Part shown: positions 35,605-44,168 of the stretch, in pieces
How positions within the stretch are numbered: the stretch's first letter is position 1
How the letters are laid out: the number at the start of each line of letters is the position of its first letter
Assembly: GCF_019239235.1 (NCBI RefSeq)
Contig: NZ_JAAZTS010000001.1
Coordinates: forward strand, 186,001 to 250,000
Length of the DNA stretch: 64,000 nt
Source of the DNA: Caecibacteroides pullorum
GTDB taxonomy: Bacteria; Bacteroidota; Bacteroidia; Bacteroidales; Bacteroidaceae
Reading direction: 5' to 3'
Position numbers and translations under genes: made by a program
Notes under the pieces: model-generated
What the model saw: the letters and a program-made list of their open reading frames with translations, nothing else
Databases searched by the model: none
What the model was told of the DNA's origin: nothing

Positions 35605-35869
35605 GCAATATAGGTGGTGAGTAATGGATTGTCCAAATCTGCTTCCAATCCTTCATTGGTAGTGTAATCTGTTGCAAGAAAGAGATGTAGGTTGAAAGAT
35701 AAAGTTTCACGGCAGTGTTCATTGTCTTCGGCTTTAAAGCTGCTACATCATTATGTCATTTTAACATGTCGATATTGTTTTATTGGCTATTTTTGTTTTG
35801 TTAAATAGATTTGTTACGGCTGAAAGTTTGTATAAGTTTGAATAGACTGTTTTTATATAGAATAAAACC

Positions 35870-37577
35870 ATGAATAGAAATTTATTAATGACTACTGTTA
35901 TGCTGAGTGTATGTTTCTGTTCTTGTACCCAGAAACAATCCGGTGTTTTCGGCGTCGATTATGAACTGGAGCCGATGCCGTCGGTTCATGCCCCTTTACC
36001 CGAAAATTCGGTACCGATGGGGGATGGGGACACATTTGAAGAAGTGAAGTTGGATCTGCCCATCGCTTCGGGACCGTATGAACCGACTTGGAATTCGATA
36101 GAGGCCAATTATCCGGGTACTCCAGCTTGGTTGCGTGATTCGAAGTTTGGTATTTGGGTGCACTTTGGACCGCAGGCAGCTGGCGAGAGTGGCGACTGGT
36201 ATGCCCGCAAACTTTATGTGGAAGGGACCTCTGCATATGAAAACCATTTGAAGAAGTATGGTCATCCGTCGGAGGTTGGTTATAAGGAAGTGTTGCGCGA
36301 CTGGAATCCTGCGAAATTCAGTCCAAAAGCTTTGGTGGATATCTATAAGGACGCCGGAGCACGTTTCTTGATTATACAAGGAGTACATCATGATCAGTTC
36401 GATATGTGGGACTCTAAATATCAGGCATGGAATTCGACCCGTCTCGGTCCTAAACGCGATTTCCTCGGTGAATGGGAAAAAGCTTCGCGGGAAGCCGGTA
36501 TCCGTTTCGGTATTACGTTCCATCATGAGTATTCCTGGTGGTGGTGGCAAACGGCTTTTCAGAGTGACACCCAAGGCGATAAGGCCGGTATTCCTTACGA
36601 TGGAAATCTGACACTGGAAGACGGAAAAGGTAAATGGTGGGAAGGGCTCGACCCACGATATCTGTATGGCGTCAATCTGAGGGAATATGAGTCGGTGGCC
36701 GAGGCAGCCAATACATTGTGGTCTCCTCCGAAGCCGGGTATCTTCAGCGGCCATCTGGAATTTGCCAAGTGGTATGCCAAGTGGTGGGCCTTGCGTATGA
36801 TGGATGCGGTGGACAAGTATCAGCCGGACTTTATCTATACCGACGGTACCGACCAGCAGCCTTTCAGTGGTTCGGGTACGGGTACCGGATACAAGTGCGA
36901 TGCCATGCAGCGTGTGATAGCCGATTTCTACAATCGGACATTGGCTGACAGAGGAGAAGTGGATGTATTCAGCATCGTCAAGTTCAGAAAGACGACCAAC
37001 GGTACGGTCAACACCTGTGTGCGATTGGTTCTACGGGCCGAACTTTGTATATAGCTCGGACGCTGTCATACGCTATCTGCTTGAAATTGTGGCCCGTGAT
37101 GGTTCGTTCGGATTGAGTATTCCGTTACGTCCCGACGGTTCGATGGATGAGGCCTGCCATGAAATGCTTCATGAAGTGGGTGAATGGATGCGCGTTAATG
37201 GAGACGGTATTTATGGCAGTTCGGCATGGAAAGTGTTGGGCGAGGGCAAAGATGGTAAACTGAATACTTTACCAGGAGGTCGTATAGGCCAATGGCAGGC
37301 TGACCACGTGTTTTACAATACCGATTTCCGTTTTACAGTGGGTAAAGACGGTACACTTTATGCTTGGTGTATGACGGTTCCCAAGGCGGGCGACAAGCTG
37401 ACGATTGTATCGTTAGGCACGAACAAAGGGTTGTTCGATAAAAAGATTCGTTCTGTGGAGCTGATGGGGACGGAGCAGTCGGTAGACTGGAAACAGAATG
37501 CAGATGGATTGGAGATTGTCTATCCCGACTCCGTTGATTTAAAGACTGCAGTAGGATTCCGAATTGTTTGCGAATGA
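35870..37577 (+). pseudogene. GH29 alpha-L-fucosidase, broken by deletion and frame change
   Basis: The first frame (35870-37054) starts with a lipoprotein signal (VCFCSC) and a GH29 catalytic domain: FGIWVHFGPQA, then LIIQGVHHDQFDMWDSKYQA, then the nucleophile motif DFIYTDG with Asp325. The second part of the same protein continues in another frame to 37577 (VCDWFYGPNFVYSSDAVIRY and the C-terminal beta domain). At the switch, near 37015, the protein jumps from GTVNTC directly to VCDWFYG; intact relatives have about 20 residues between. So a segment was lost and the frame changed. That segment lies about 55-60 residues after the nucleophile, where GH29 enzymes carry the acid/base Glu, so activity is very unlikely. 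Confidence 0.8.
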
Positions 37578-37771
37578 TCATTCTTTTCGGAGTAAAAGAT
37601 TGATGAGCTTTGAGGCACGGATTATACAGATATTACAGAAAGAGAACTTCTGTGAAATCTTGCATACTTCGTGCCCTAATATTATTAAGAAATCTGAAAA
37701 AAGAAATGATTTCTTTGTTTATTTGGAATATTGTTTGTTGTTTTGCGAATAACAAATAGAAAAGGTAAACG

Positions 37772-38095
37772 ATGAACAAGAAATATTCGGAAGAACAGGA
37801 AAGAATGGCCCGCTTTGCCAAAGCCATGGGACATCCGGCCCGGATGACCATATTACAATTCCTGCTGGCACAGGAGTCCTGTTATTTTGGCGATATCCAT
37901 GAAGAGTTACCCATAGCCAAGGCTACAGTCTCTCAGCACTTGAAGGAACTGAAGGATGCCGGATTGATTCAGGGAGAAATAGAGGCGCCAAAGGTGAGAT
38001 ATTGTATCAATAAAGAAAATTGGGAACTGGCTCGGAGAATGTTTGCTGACTTCTTTGGTCAGGCTGTTTGTAAAAAAGGGAGCTGCTGCGGGTAA
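37772..38095 (+). CDS. ArsR family transcriptional repressor
   Basis: 107 aa. Winged helix-turn-helix of the ArsR/SmtB type ([20 protein letters not shown], then [20 protein letters not shown]). The protein ends with a Cys cluster, [10 protein letters not shown], giving Cys100, Cys105 and Cys106, fitting a thiol-ligated arsenite- or antimonite-type sensor. First gene of a five-gene group in one direction. A 7-bp inverted repeat AAGAAATGATTTCTT at 37701-37715 lies upstream and could be its operator. Confidence 0.85.
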   Translation: MNKKYSEEQERMARFAKAMGHPARMTILQFLLAQESCYFGDIHEELPIAKATVSQHLKELKDAGLIQGEIEAPKVRYCINKENWELARRMFADFFGQAVCKKGSCCG

Positions 38096-38156
38096 GCTCT
38101 TTTTTTACCTTGAATGTTCGTAGTTTGACGAAATACTAATAACTGAAATAATAAAG

Positions 38157-38603
38157 ATGAAAAAGATTTGTTTTTTGTGTTTGTGTTTGGGCTTGTTGCT
38201 GGCAGCTTGTGGAGGCAATACCAGGAAAGAGAGTTCTGTTGCTGATGCGCAGGAGGAAGTAGCAGTGAGCGACGGAGTGGAAGTGCTCTATTTTCACGGC
38301 AAGCAGCGTTGTGCTACTTGTATAGCCATCGAGAAAGGCACGCAAGAAGTGATGGAGAAAGATTTGGCCGATGCCGTCCGGAAAGGAGAAGTGAAGTTTC
38401 GCACGATAGACATCAGTCGTGAAGAGAACGAAGCCGTAGCCGAGAAATATGAAGTGACGTGGTCGTCGCTGTTTGTCGTGAAACACAAAGACGGGGTGGA
38501 GACCGTAGAGAACCTGACGGAATTTGCTTTCGGCAATGCCCGCAAGTCGCCGGAAGTATTCAAGGCCGGAGTGGTGAAGACCGTTCGTGAAATGCTGGAA
38601 TAA
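38157..38603 (+). CDS. ArsF-like thioredoxin-fold lipoprotein
   Basis: 148 aa. Lipobox LLAAC, lipidated Cys at 18. The mature protein has a thioredoxin-like fold with FHGKQRCATC (Cys52 and Cys55) and no other enzyme motif. It corresponds to proteins called nitrophenyl compound nitroreductase subunit ArsF family in Bacteroidetes. In the periplasm it would exchange electrons with the membrane protein encoded next. The name reflects similarity; arsenical activity is not shown by the sequence. Confidence 0.75.
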   Translation: MKKICFLCLCLGLLLAACGGNTRKESSVADAQEEVAVSDGVEVLYFHGKQRCATCIAIEKGTQEVMEKDLADAVRKGEVKFRTIDISREENEAVAEKYEVTWSSLFVVKHKDGVETVENLTEFAFGNARKSPEVFKAGVVKTVREMLE

Positions 38604-38615
38604 ACAACGGTAGCT

Positions 38616-39323
38616 ATGGATGGATTGCAGACATTACTGGACAACAGTTCCACACCCGTACTGACGGCTTTTCTCCTCGGATTGCTGACGGCCCTTTCGC
38701 CTTGCCCACTGGCTACCAATATTGCAGCCATCGGGTTTATCGGAAAGGAGATGGAGGACAGAAAACGTGTTTTTCGAAACGGCCTGCTTTATACCTTGGG
38801 GCGTATCCTTGCCTATACCCTGCTCGGATTTGTATTGATCCTGATATTGAAGGAAGGTTCGAGTATGTTTGGCATACAGAAAACTATCGGTACGTGGGGC
38901 GAACGGGTATTGGGGCCTGCTTTATTTGTTATCGGCCTCTTTATGCTTTTCGGTGACAGGCTGAACCTTCCCCAATTCGGGTTCAAGGGAAACGCCGAGG
39001 GGCTTGCAAGGAAAGGAGGGTGGGGAGCTCTGCTGATAGGCATACTTTTTGCGTTGGCTTTCTGCCCCACGAGCGGTGTGTTCTATTTCGGTATGCTGAT
39101 ACCTCTGTCGGCTACCACTACAGCCGGTTATCTGCTGCCTGCCGTGTTCGCCATAGCCACGGCCCTGCCGGTACTTGTAGTGGCCTGGATACTGGCATTC
39201 AGTGTACAACAGATAGGCTGTTTCTATGGCAGGATGCGCACAGTACAGCGATGGATGAACCTGTTTGTCGGGGTGCTGTTTATCGCCATAGGCATTTATT
39301 ATAGTTGGATGATGTATATGTAA
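38616..39323 (+). CDS. ArsG-like / CcdA-DsbD-type membrane protein
   Basis: 235 aa, six predicted membrane segments. It has the DsbD/CcdA pattern with SPCPLATN in the first and FCPTSG in the fourth segment, giving a pair of intramembrane Cys that can pass reducing equivalents outward. Proteins of this type are also annotated as the ArsG aromatic aminobenzylarsenical permease. The start is 13 bp after the ArsF-like gene. I favour electron transfer to the ArsF-like lipoprotein; direct transport is the alternative. Confidence 0.75.
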   Translation: MDGLQTLLDNSSTPVLTAFLLGLLTALSPCPLATNIAAIGFIGKEMEDRKRVFRNGLLYTLGRILAYTLLGFVLILILKEGSSMFGIQKTIGTWGERVLGPALFVIGLFMLFGDRLNLPQFGFKGNAEGLARKGGWGALLIGILFALAFCPTSGVFYFGMLIPLSATTTAGYLLPAVFAIATALPVLVVAWILAFSVQQIGCFYGRMRTVQRWMNLFVGVLFIAIGIYYSWMMYM

Positions 39324-39344
39324 CACATTTAAAATATTACAGAT

Positions 39345-39578
39345 ATGGAAATTAAAGTATTAGGCCCAGGTTGTGCCAAATGTAAGACAACCTACAATGT
39401 TATTGAGAAAGTAATCAAGGAGAACAATCTGGATGTGAAGCTGACCAAGGTGGACGACATCATGGAAATGATGAACTATAACATCATGACTACTCCTGCC
39501 GTAGTGGTGGACGAAGTGGTGAAGATGAAAGGGAAGGTTCCTACCGAAAACGACGTAAAGCAGCTGTTGGGCATCTGA
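39345..39578 (+). CDS. Small thioredoxin-like redox protein
   Basis: 77 aa, cytoplasmic. It belongs to the TM0996/MTH895-type small redox-active disulfide proteins: KVLGPGCAKCKTT with Cys10 and Cys13, then MTTPAVVVDEVVKMKGKVPT. It could feed electrons from the cytoplasm to the CcdA-like protein. Confidence 0.85.
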   Translation: MEIKVLGPGCAKCKTTYNVIEKVIKENNLDVKLTKVDDIMEMMNYNIMTTPAVVVDEVVKMKGKVPTENDVKQLLGI

Positions 39579-39599
39579 TACACGAAGCTATTTGATGAT

Positions 39600-39637
39600 A
39601 GGCGGCAGAAACGACCGTGTGAAGGCTCCTGCCGCCT
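39600..39637 (+). terminator. Hairpin between redox protein and permease genes
   Basis: AGGCGGCAG (39600-39608) pairs with CTGCCGCCT (39629-39637), nine perfect pairs with a 20-base loop. There is no T-run after it, so partial termination or mRNA protection is as likely as full termination. Confidence 0.45.
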
Positions 39638-39685
39638 TTATGGTAGTATGTTTGTTCGTATTTAAACGAATTAATCTAAAAAAGA

Positions 39686-40654
39686 ATGATACAAGATTTT
39701 GCAGATTGGCTTGTTTACGGACTGTTCGGCCTGAGTGCCGACACATCGTTGGGAGTGGCCGTAAACTTTTTCTTTTACGACACCATCAAGATTCTTATCC
39801 TATTGTTTTTCATTAGTGTGCTGATGGGGATTGTCAATGCCTATTTCCCAATAGAGCGGTTACGTACCTATCTGGCTACCCATAAGATGTATGGCCTGCA
39901 GTACCTGTTGGCTTCTGTCTTCGGAGCCATCACTCCGTTCTGTTCGTGTTCTTCCATCCCGTTGTTCATCGGTTTTGTGAAGGGAGGCATTCCGTTGGGA
40001 GTGACCTTTGCTTTTCTGATTACGTCGCCGCTGGTCAACGAAGTGGCTGTTGCCATGTTCCTCGGTTCTTTCGGATTGAAAGTGACGGTGGTTTATGTCG
40101 TTAGCGGCATCCTGCTGGGAGTGATTGGAGGCATTGTGCTTGGACGGATGCGTCTTGCACCTTATCTCAGTGATTGGGTGAAGCAGATTCAGGCCCAGTC
40201 GTCTGTCCAGACAGAAGCATGGGAGAAAGACCATATTCCTTTTGTCAAACGGCTTCCCGCCATCATCCGCGACGCCTGGCGGATAGTCAGCGGTGTGCTT
40301 GTCTATATTCTGATAGGTATCGGTATCGGTGCCTTCATGCACGGCTTTGTGCCCGAAGGCTTCTTTGAACAGTACATGTCGAAAGACAACTGGTTTGCCG
40401 TGCCCCTTTCAGTTCTTCTTGCCGTGCCTATGTATGCCAATGCGGCCGGTATTGTGCCTGTCATCGAGGTATTTGTGGCCAAAGGTATTCCTTTGGGTAC
40501 CGCCATCGCTTTCATGATGGCCGTGGTGGGGTTGTCCTTGCCCGAAGCTACCCTGCTCAAGAAAGTGATGACTTGGCGGCTGATAGGTATCTTCTTCGGT
40601 ACCGTGGCCTTCTTTATTATTTTGTCCGGCTATCTGTTCAATTTCATTTTGTAA
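39686..40654 (+). CDS. ArsP-like permease (UPF0718/DUF318)
   Basis: 322 aa, about eight membrane segments with a central soluble loop near residues 155-190. The family signature TPFCSCSSIPLFIGFVKGG is present; in characterised ArsP proteins the cysteines of this segment bind trivalent organoarsenicals. The second half ends with MYANAAGIVPVIEVFVAKG. With the ArsR repressor and redox proteins upstream it suggests export of a thiol-reactive compound. Confidence 0.8.
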   Translation: MIQDFADWLVYGLFGLSADTSLGVAVNFFFYDTIKILILLFFISVLMGIVNAYFPIERLRTYLATHKMYGLQYLLASVFGAITPFCSCSSIPLFIGFVKGGIPLGVTFAFLITSPLVNEVAVAMFLGSFGLKVTVVYVVSGILLGVIGGIVLGRMRLAPYLSDWVKQIQAQSSVQTEAWEKDHIPFVKRLPAIIRDAWRIVSGVLVYILIGIGIGAFMHGFVPEGFFEQYMSKDNWFAVPLSVLLAVPMYANAAGIVPVIEVFVAKGIPLGTAIAFMMAVVGLSLPEATLLKKVMTWRLIGIFFGTVAFFIILSGYLFNFIL

Positions 40655-40672
40655 TTCCTTGACTTTTTATTT

Positions 40673-40755
40673 GGACCATTTGTTTGAGCTGGATAAAGCA
40701 TTGTTTTAGACAGGACAAAGCATTGCTTTATTCAGCTTAAAGCAATGCTTTGTTG
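40673..40755 (+). repeat. 22-bp-period array with AAAGCATTGCTTT core
   Basis: AAAGCA starts at 40695, 40717 and 40739, exactly 22 bp apart, with cores AAAGCATTGTTTT, AAAGCATTGCTTT and AAAGCAATGCTTT; a decayed unit begins at 40673. The array lies between the convergent permease and hemW genes. The cores equal those of the array after fucI. Confidence 0.85.
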
Positions 40756-40774
40756 CTAGCTGTTAATATGGCGC

Positions 40775-41908
40775 TTACTCTTCCACAAACATCAGGTCAC
40801 TGATAATGCCGTCGGATACAAAGATTCCTTCGCGGGTGAGCTGCAGATGGTTGTCCTGCTGCTCTAGCTTGTTGCTCTTCAGGTAAGGGACGGCCATGGA
40901 GGTGCAATAGTCGGAAAGCTCCTGGCCGAAACGTTTTTTGAGTGTCGGCAGGTCAATGCCACGACGGGTACGCAGGGAGGTCATGATGTATTCGTTGTAG
41001 CGGGTCGTCAGGCTAAGTTCCTCTTTTTCATAGAGCCTGTTTTTTTCTTCAATTGCGGAAATATATTTCTCCAGTGAGGGAATATTCCATTCCCTACTGT
41101 GCATGTCGAACGAATGGGCAGACGGACCACAGCCCAGGTAAGGGATACCTTGCCAGTAGGATGTATTATGGCGTGAGTGAAAGCCGGGCTTGCAGAAATT
41201 GGAAATCTCGTAGTGTTCGTACCCTGCGGCCGAGAGGGTATCCATCAGCGTGGTGAAGAAACGTACGCTGCTATCTTCGTCTACCTCGTTGACCCGATGG
41301 GCTTGGAGCATCTGGTGGAGGGGGGTACCCTCTTCGTACGTTAGGTGGTAGGCTGAGATATGCTCTACGTCGAGGGCGATGGCCTGATGGAGGTCGCACT
41401 TCCAACGCTCGTCCGTCTCGCCAGGCAGGCCGTAGATAAGGTCGATGCTGATGTTGTGGAAACCATGCCGACGGCAGCGGTCGACGGCCTCAATGGCTTG
41501 GAGTGCGTTGTGCCGTCGGTTCAGCAGGCGGAGGGTGGCGTCGTCGAAGGTCTGGATGCCCATACTGATGCGGTTGAAAGGCAGACGGCGGAGCATGGCC
41601 ACGTAGTCCTCGGTCAGGTCGTCAGGGTTGGCTTCGAGGGTAATTTCTTCACAGGCGTTGAGATCGTAGAGGGCGGACAGGGCATCGAAGACTTGGCGGA
41701 AATCTTCTTCTTCGAGTTGCGAGGGTGTGCCGCCGCCAAAATAGATGGTACGGACAGCTTCGTTTTTCAGGTAGTCGCGACGCATGGTGAGTTCCTCGCA
41801 CAAGGCATTGATGTAGCGCCGTTTCAGGTCGCTGCGCGTGGTAGAGTAGAAGTCACAATAGATGCATCGTGTCTTACAAAAAGGGATGTGTATATAGATG
41901 CCTGCCAT
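40775..41908 (-). CDS. hemW: HemW, radical SAM haem chaperone
   Basis: 377 aa from the ATG at 41908 (MAGIYIHIPFC), the usual start for the family. The [4Fe-4S] motif is CKTRCIYC with Cys11, Cys15 and Cys18. Then come FGGGTPSQL and the HemN C-terminal region (LRTRRGIDLPTLKKRFG). It has no fourth upstream Cys of the oxygen-independent oxidase type, so HemW and not HemN is the right name. It would deliver haem to membrane haemoproteins. Confidence 0.88.
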   Translation of the reverse strand: MAGIYIHIPFCKTRCIYCDFYSTTRSDLKRRYINALCEELTMRRDYLKNEAVRTIYFGGGTPSQLEEEDFRQVFDALSALYDLNACEEITLEANPDDLTEDYVAMLRRLPFNRISMGIQTFDDATLRLLNRRHNALQAIEAVDRCRRHGFHNISIDLIYGLPGETDERWKCDLHQAIALDVEHISAYHLTYEEGTPLHQMLQAHRVNEVDEDSSVRFFTTLMDTLSAAGYEHYEISNFCKPGFHSRHNTSYWQGIPYLGCGPSAHSFDMHSREWNIPSLEKYISAIEEKNRLYEKEELSLTTRYNEYIMTSLRTRRGIDLPTLKKRFGQELSDYCTSMAVPYLKSNKLEQQDNHLQLTREGIFVSDGIISDLMFVEE

Positions 41909-41931
41909 GGATGTTTTCTTTTTTAATGTTG

Positions 41932-41939
41932 CAAAAGTA
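41932..41939 (-). promoter_or_regulatory. Promoter -7 box of hemW
   Basis: TACTTTTG on the minus strand, 24 bp before the hemW ATG, implying a very short leader. No clear TTTG at -33. Confidence 0.55.
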
Positions 41940-42178
41940 AGAAACTGTTTTGGCATTTCTTCTTTGTCTAGCTGAAATATTGGGGGTAATTAGATGGAAG
42001 TTCTGCTTTTTTGTGAGGAATTTGTCTTTTTTGAGGGGATATGTTTGTATGTAAACTTTTAAATGTGTATTTTTGACACTTAATAAGTCGTATGACAAAG
42101 ATTGTATGGAAGATACATGAAGAAAACTGCTATGCAGTAGCTCTGATAACCTTATGAATTAAACATAAAGAAAGAACC

Positions 42179-44122
42179 ATGAAAAAGAAACTGAAAACGA
42201 CTTTAGCCTTGTTGGTTATGGCAATGGCTTCGATGGCACAAAATGTAGAGATGACCGGTCCTGACGGACGATTGCGGTTGAAGGTGGTTAACGAAGGAGA
42301 GACAGGTGTGTCCTATTCGGTAACTTACGATGGCAAGCAGATGGTCGACGCTTCCCCCTTGGGCATGAAGACGAATGTCGGTGACTTCTCAAGTGGCTTG
42401 AAGCTGGTGAAACACGAAACGGCGCAGATAGATACGACTTATCAACTGACACGTATCAAGACTTCGCAGGTACATTATCAGGCCAATGAATTGGTATGTC
42501 ATCTGTCAAACGCGCAAGGACAGTCTCTGTCGGTTACTTTCCGTATCAGTTGCAATGATATTGCTTTTCGTTATACTTTGCCCCGACAGGGCGAGACGGG
42601 TAGTGTGCGGGTGATGGAAGAATCGACAGGTTTTCACTTCCCCCAGCAGACTACAACTTTCCTTTGTCCGCAGAGCGATGCCATGATTGGTTGGAAACGG
42701 ACCAAACCCAGTTATGAAGAAGAATACAAGGCAGACGCTCCAATGAATGAGCGTTCGCAGTATGGACATGGCTATACATTCCCCTGCCTTTTCCGCGTGG
42801 GCGACGATGGCTGGGTACTGGTCAGTGAGACGGGAGTGGACAGCCGTTATTGCGGCTCGCACTTGAGCGATGCCAACAACGGTCTTTATCGGATAGCTTT
42901 CCCCATGCCCGAAGAGAACAACGGCAACGGAACGGTAGAACCGGCTTTTTCCCTGCCAGGCAGTACGCCCTGGCGGACACTGACGGTAGGCGCTACGTTG
43001 AAACCCATTGTGGAGACAACTGTAGCTTGGGATGTTGTGACACCGCGTTATGAAACGAAACATGACTATCGCTTCGGTCGTAGTACATGGAGTTGGATTT
43101 TGTGGCAGGACAATAGTATCAACTATGACGATCAGGTACGTTTCATTGATTTGGCTGCTGAAATGGGCTATGAATATGTATTGATTGACGCCTGGTGGGA
43201 CAAAAATATTGGCTACGAGCGTATGGAACAGCTCATTGCCTATGCACAAAGCAAAAAAGTAGATGTTTTCCTGTGGTATAGTTCCAGTGGCTATTGGAAC
43301 GACATTACTCAGAGCCCGACAAACAAGATGGATAATGCGATCATTCGCAAGCAAGAGATGCGCTGGATGCAGAAGTTGGGCGTGAAGGGTATCAAGGTTG
43401 ATTTCTGGGGAGGCGATAAGCAGGAAACGATGCGTCTTTACGAAGATGTGTTGAGCGATGCCGATGACCATGGTCTGATGGTTATCTTCCACGGCTGTAC
43501 CCTGCCACGTGGTTGGGAGCGGATGTATCCCAACTATGTAGGTAGTGAGGCTGTTCTGGCTTCTGAAAACTTGATCTTCCAACAACATTTCTGTGATAAC
43601 GAGGCGTTCAATGCCTGTCTGCATCCGTTCATCCGCAATACGGTGGGATGCATGGAGTTTGGAGGAACTTTCCTGAATAAGCGTTTGAACAGAGGAAATG
43701 ATGGTGGCAGTATCCGAAAGACATCGGATGTCTTCCAATTGGCTACGGCAGTACTTTTCCAAAATCCCATTCAGAATTTTGCGTTGGCTCCCAACAATCT
43801 GACGGATGCTCCTCAGATTTGTCTGGACTTCATGAAACAGATACCTACTACGTGGGATGAAACTCGTTTTATAGAAGGTTATCCAGGTAAGTATATCGTA
43901 TTGGCACGACGTCATGGCGATAAGTGGTATTTGGCTGCTATCAACGCAATGGAAGAACCTTTGAAGTTGAAATTCTCGTTTCCTGAACTGAGTGGTTCTA
44001 CGGTATCTGCCTATACGGACGATAAAAAGATGCAACCACAATTGAAAACACAAAAGATAAAGGAAAAAGGAGAATTTCAGTTGACCGTACAGCCTTTGGG
44101 GGGAGCTGTGTGGGTAAAATGA
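42179..44122 (+). CDS. GH97 glycoside hydrolase (retaining, alpha-galactosidase-like)
   Basis: 647 aa, periplasmic (signal peptide ending near AMASMAQ). An N-terminal beta-sandwich domain (~20-280) is followed by the (beta/alpha)8 barrel (FGRSTWSWILWQDNSINYDD, then YVLIDAWWDKNIGYERM, then DVFLWYSSSGYWN) and a C-terminal beta domain (QPLGGAVWVK). Candidate catalytic residues are Asp408 in GIKVDFWGGD as nucleophile and Glu457 in VGSEAV as acid/base. An Asp nucleophile at this place marks the retaining subgroup of GH97, such as the B. thetaiotaomicron alpha-galactosidase, and not the inverting SusB group. First of five glycosidase genes in the same direction. Confidence 0.88.
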   Translation: MKKKLKTTLALLVMAMASMAQNVEMTGPDGRLRLKVVNEGETGVSYSVTYDGKQMVDASPLGMKTNVGDFSSGLKLVKHETAQIDTTYQLTRIKTSQVHYQANELVCHLSNAQGQSLSVTFRISCNDIAFRYTLPRQGETGSVRVMEESTGFHFPQQTTTFLCPQSDAMIGWKRTKPSYEEEYKADAPMNERSQYGHGYTFPCLFRVGDDGWVLVSETGVDSRYCGSHLSDANNGLYRIAFPMPEENNGNGTVEPAFSLPGSTPWRTLTVGATLKPIVETTVAWDVVTPRYETKHDYRFGRSTWSWILWQDNSINYDDQVRFIDLAAEMGYEYVLIDAWWDKNIGYERMEQLIAYAQSKKVDVFLWYSSSGYWNDITQSPTNKMDNAIIRKQEMRWMQKLGVKGIKVDFWGGDKQETMRLYEDVLSDADDHGLMVIFHGCTLPRGWERMYPNYVGSEAVLASENLIFQQHFCDNEAFNACLHPFIRNTVGCMEFGGTFLNKRLNRGNDGGSIRKTSDVFQLATAVLFQNPIQNFALAPNNLTDAPQICLDFMKQIPTTWDETRFIEGYPGKYIVLARRHGDKWYLAAINAMEEPLKLKFSFPELSGSTVSAYTDDKKMQPQLKTQKIKEKGEFQLTVQPLGGAVWVK

Positions 44123-44168
44123 GAGCCTAACTAACTTTTGACACACAAACATATTATATATAGGTATC

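Larger units (their letters stand above)
35427..35869. other. Divergent noncoding region with promoter and repeat array
   Basis: 443 bp between the transporter and the fucosidase gene. It holds the transporter promoter and a 21-bp-period array. The remaining ~200 bp are AT-rich and must carry the fucosidase promoter; I could not place it. Confidence 0.6.

Noticed and set aside
35427..35648. N-terminal extension of the POT-like transporter
   Set aside because: The frame stays open, but it crosses a perfect promoter and a repeat array, and the family start MTKFSRAFW lies at 35426.
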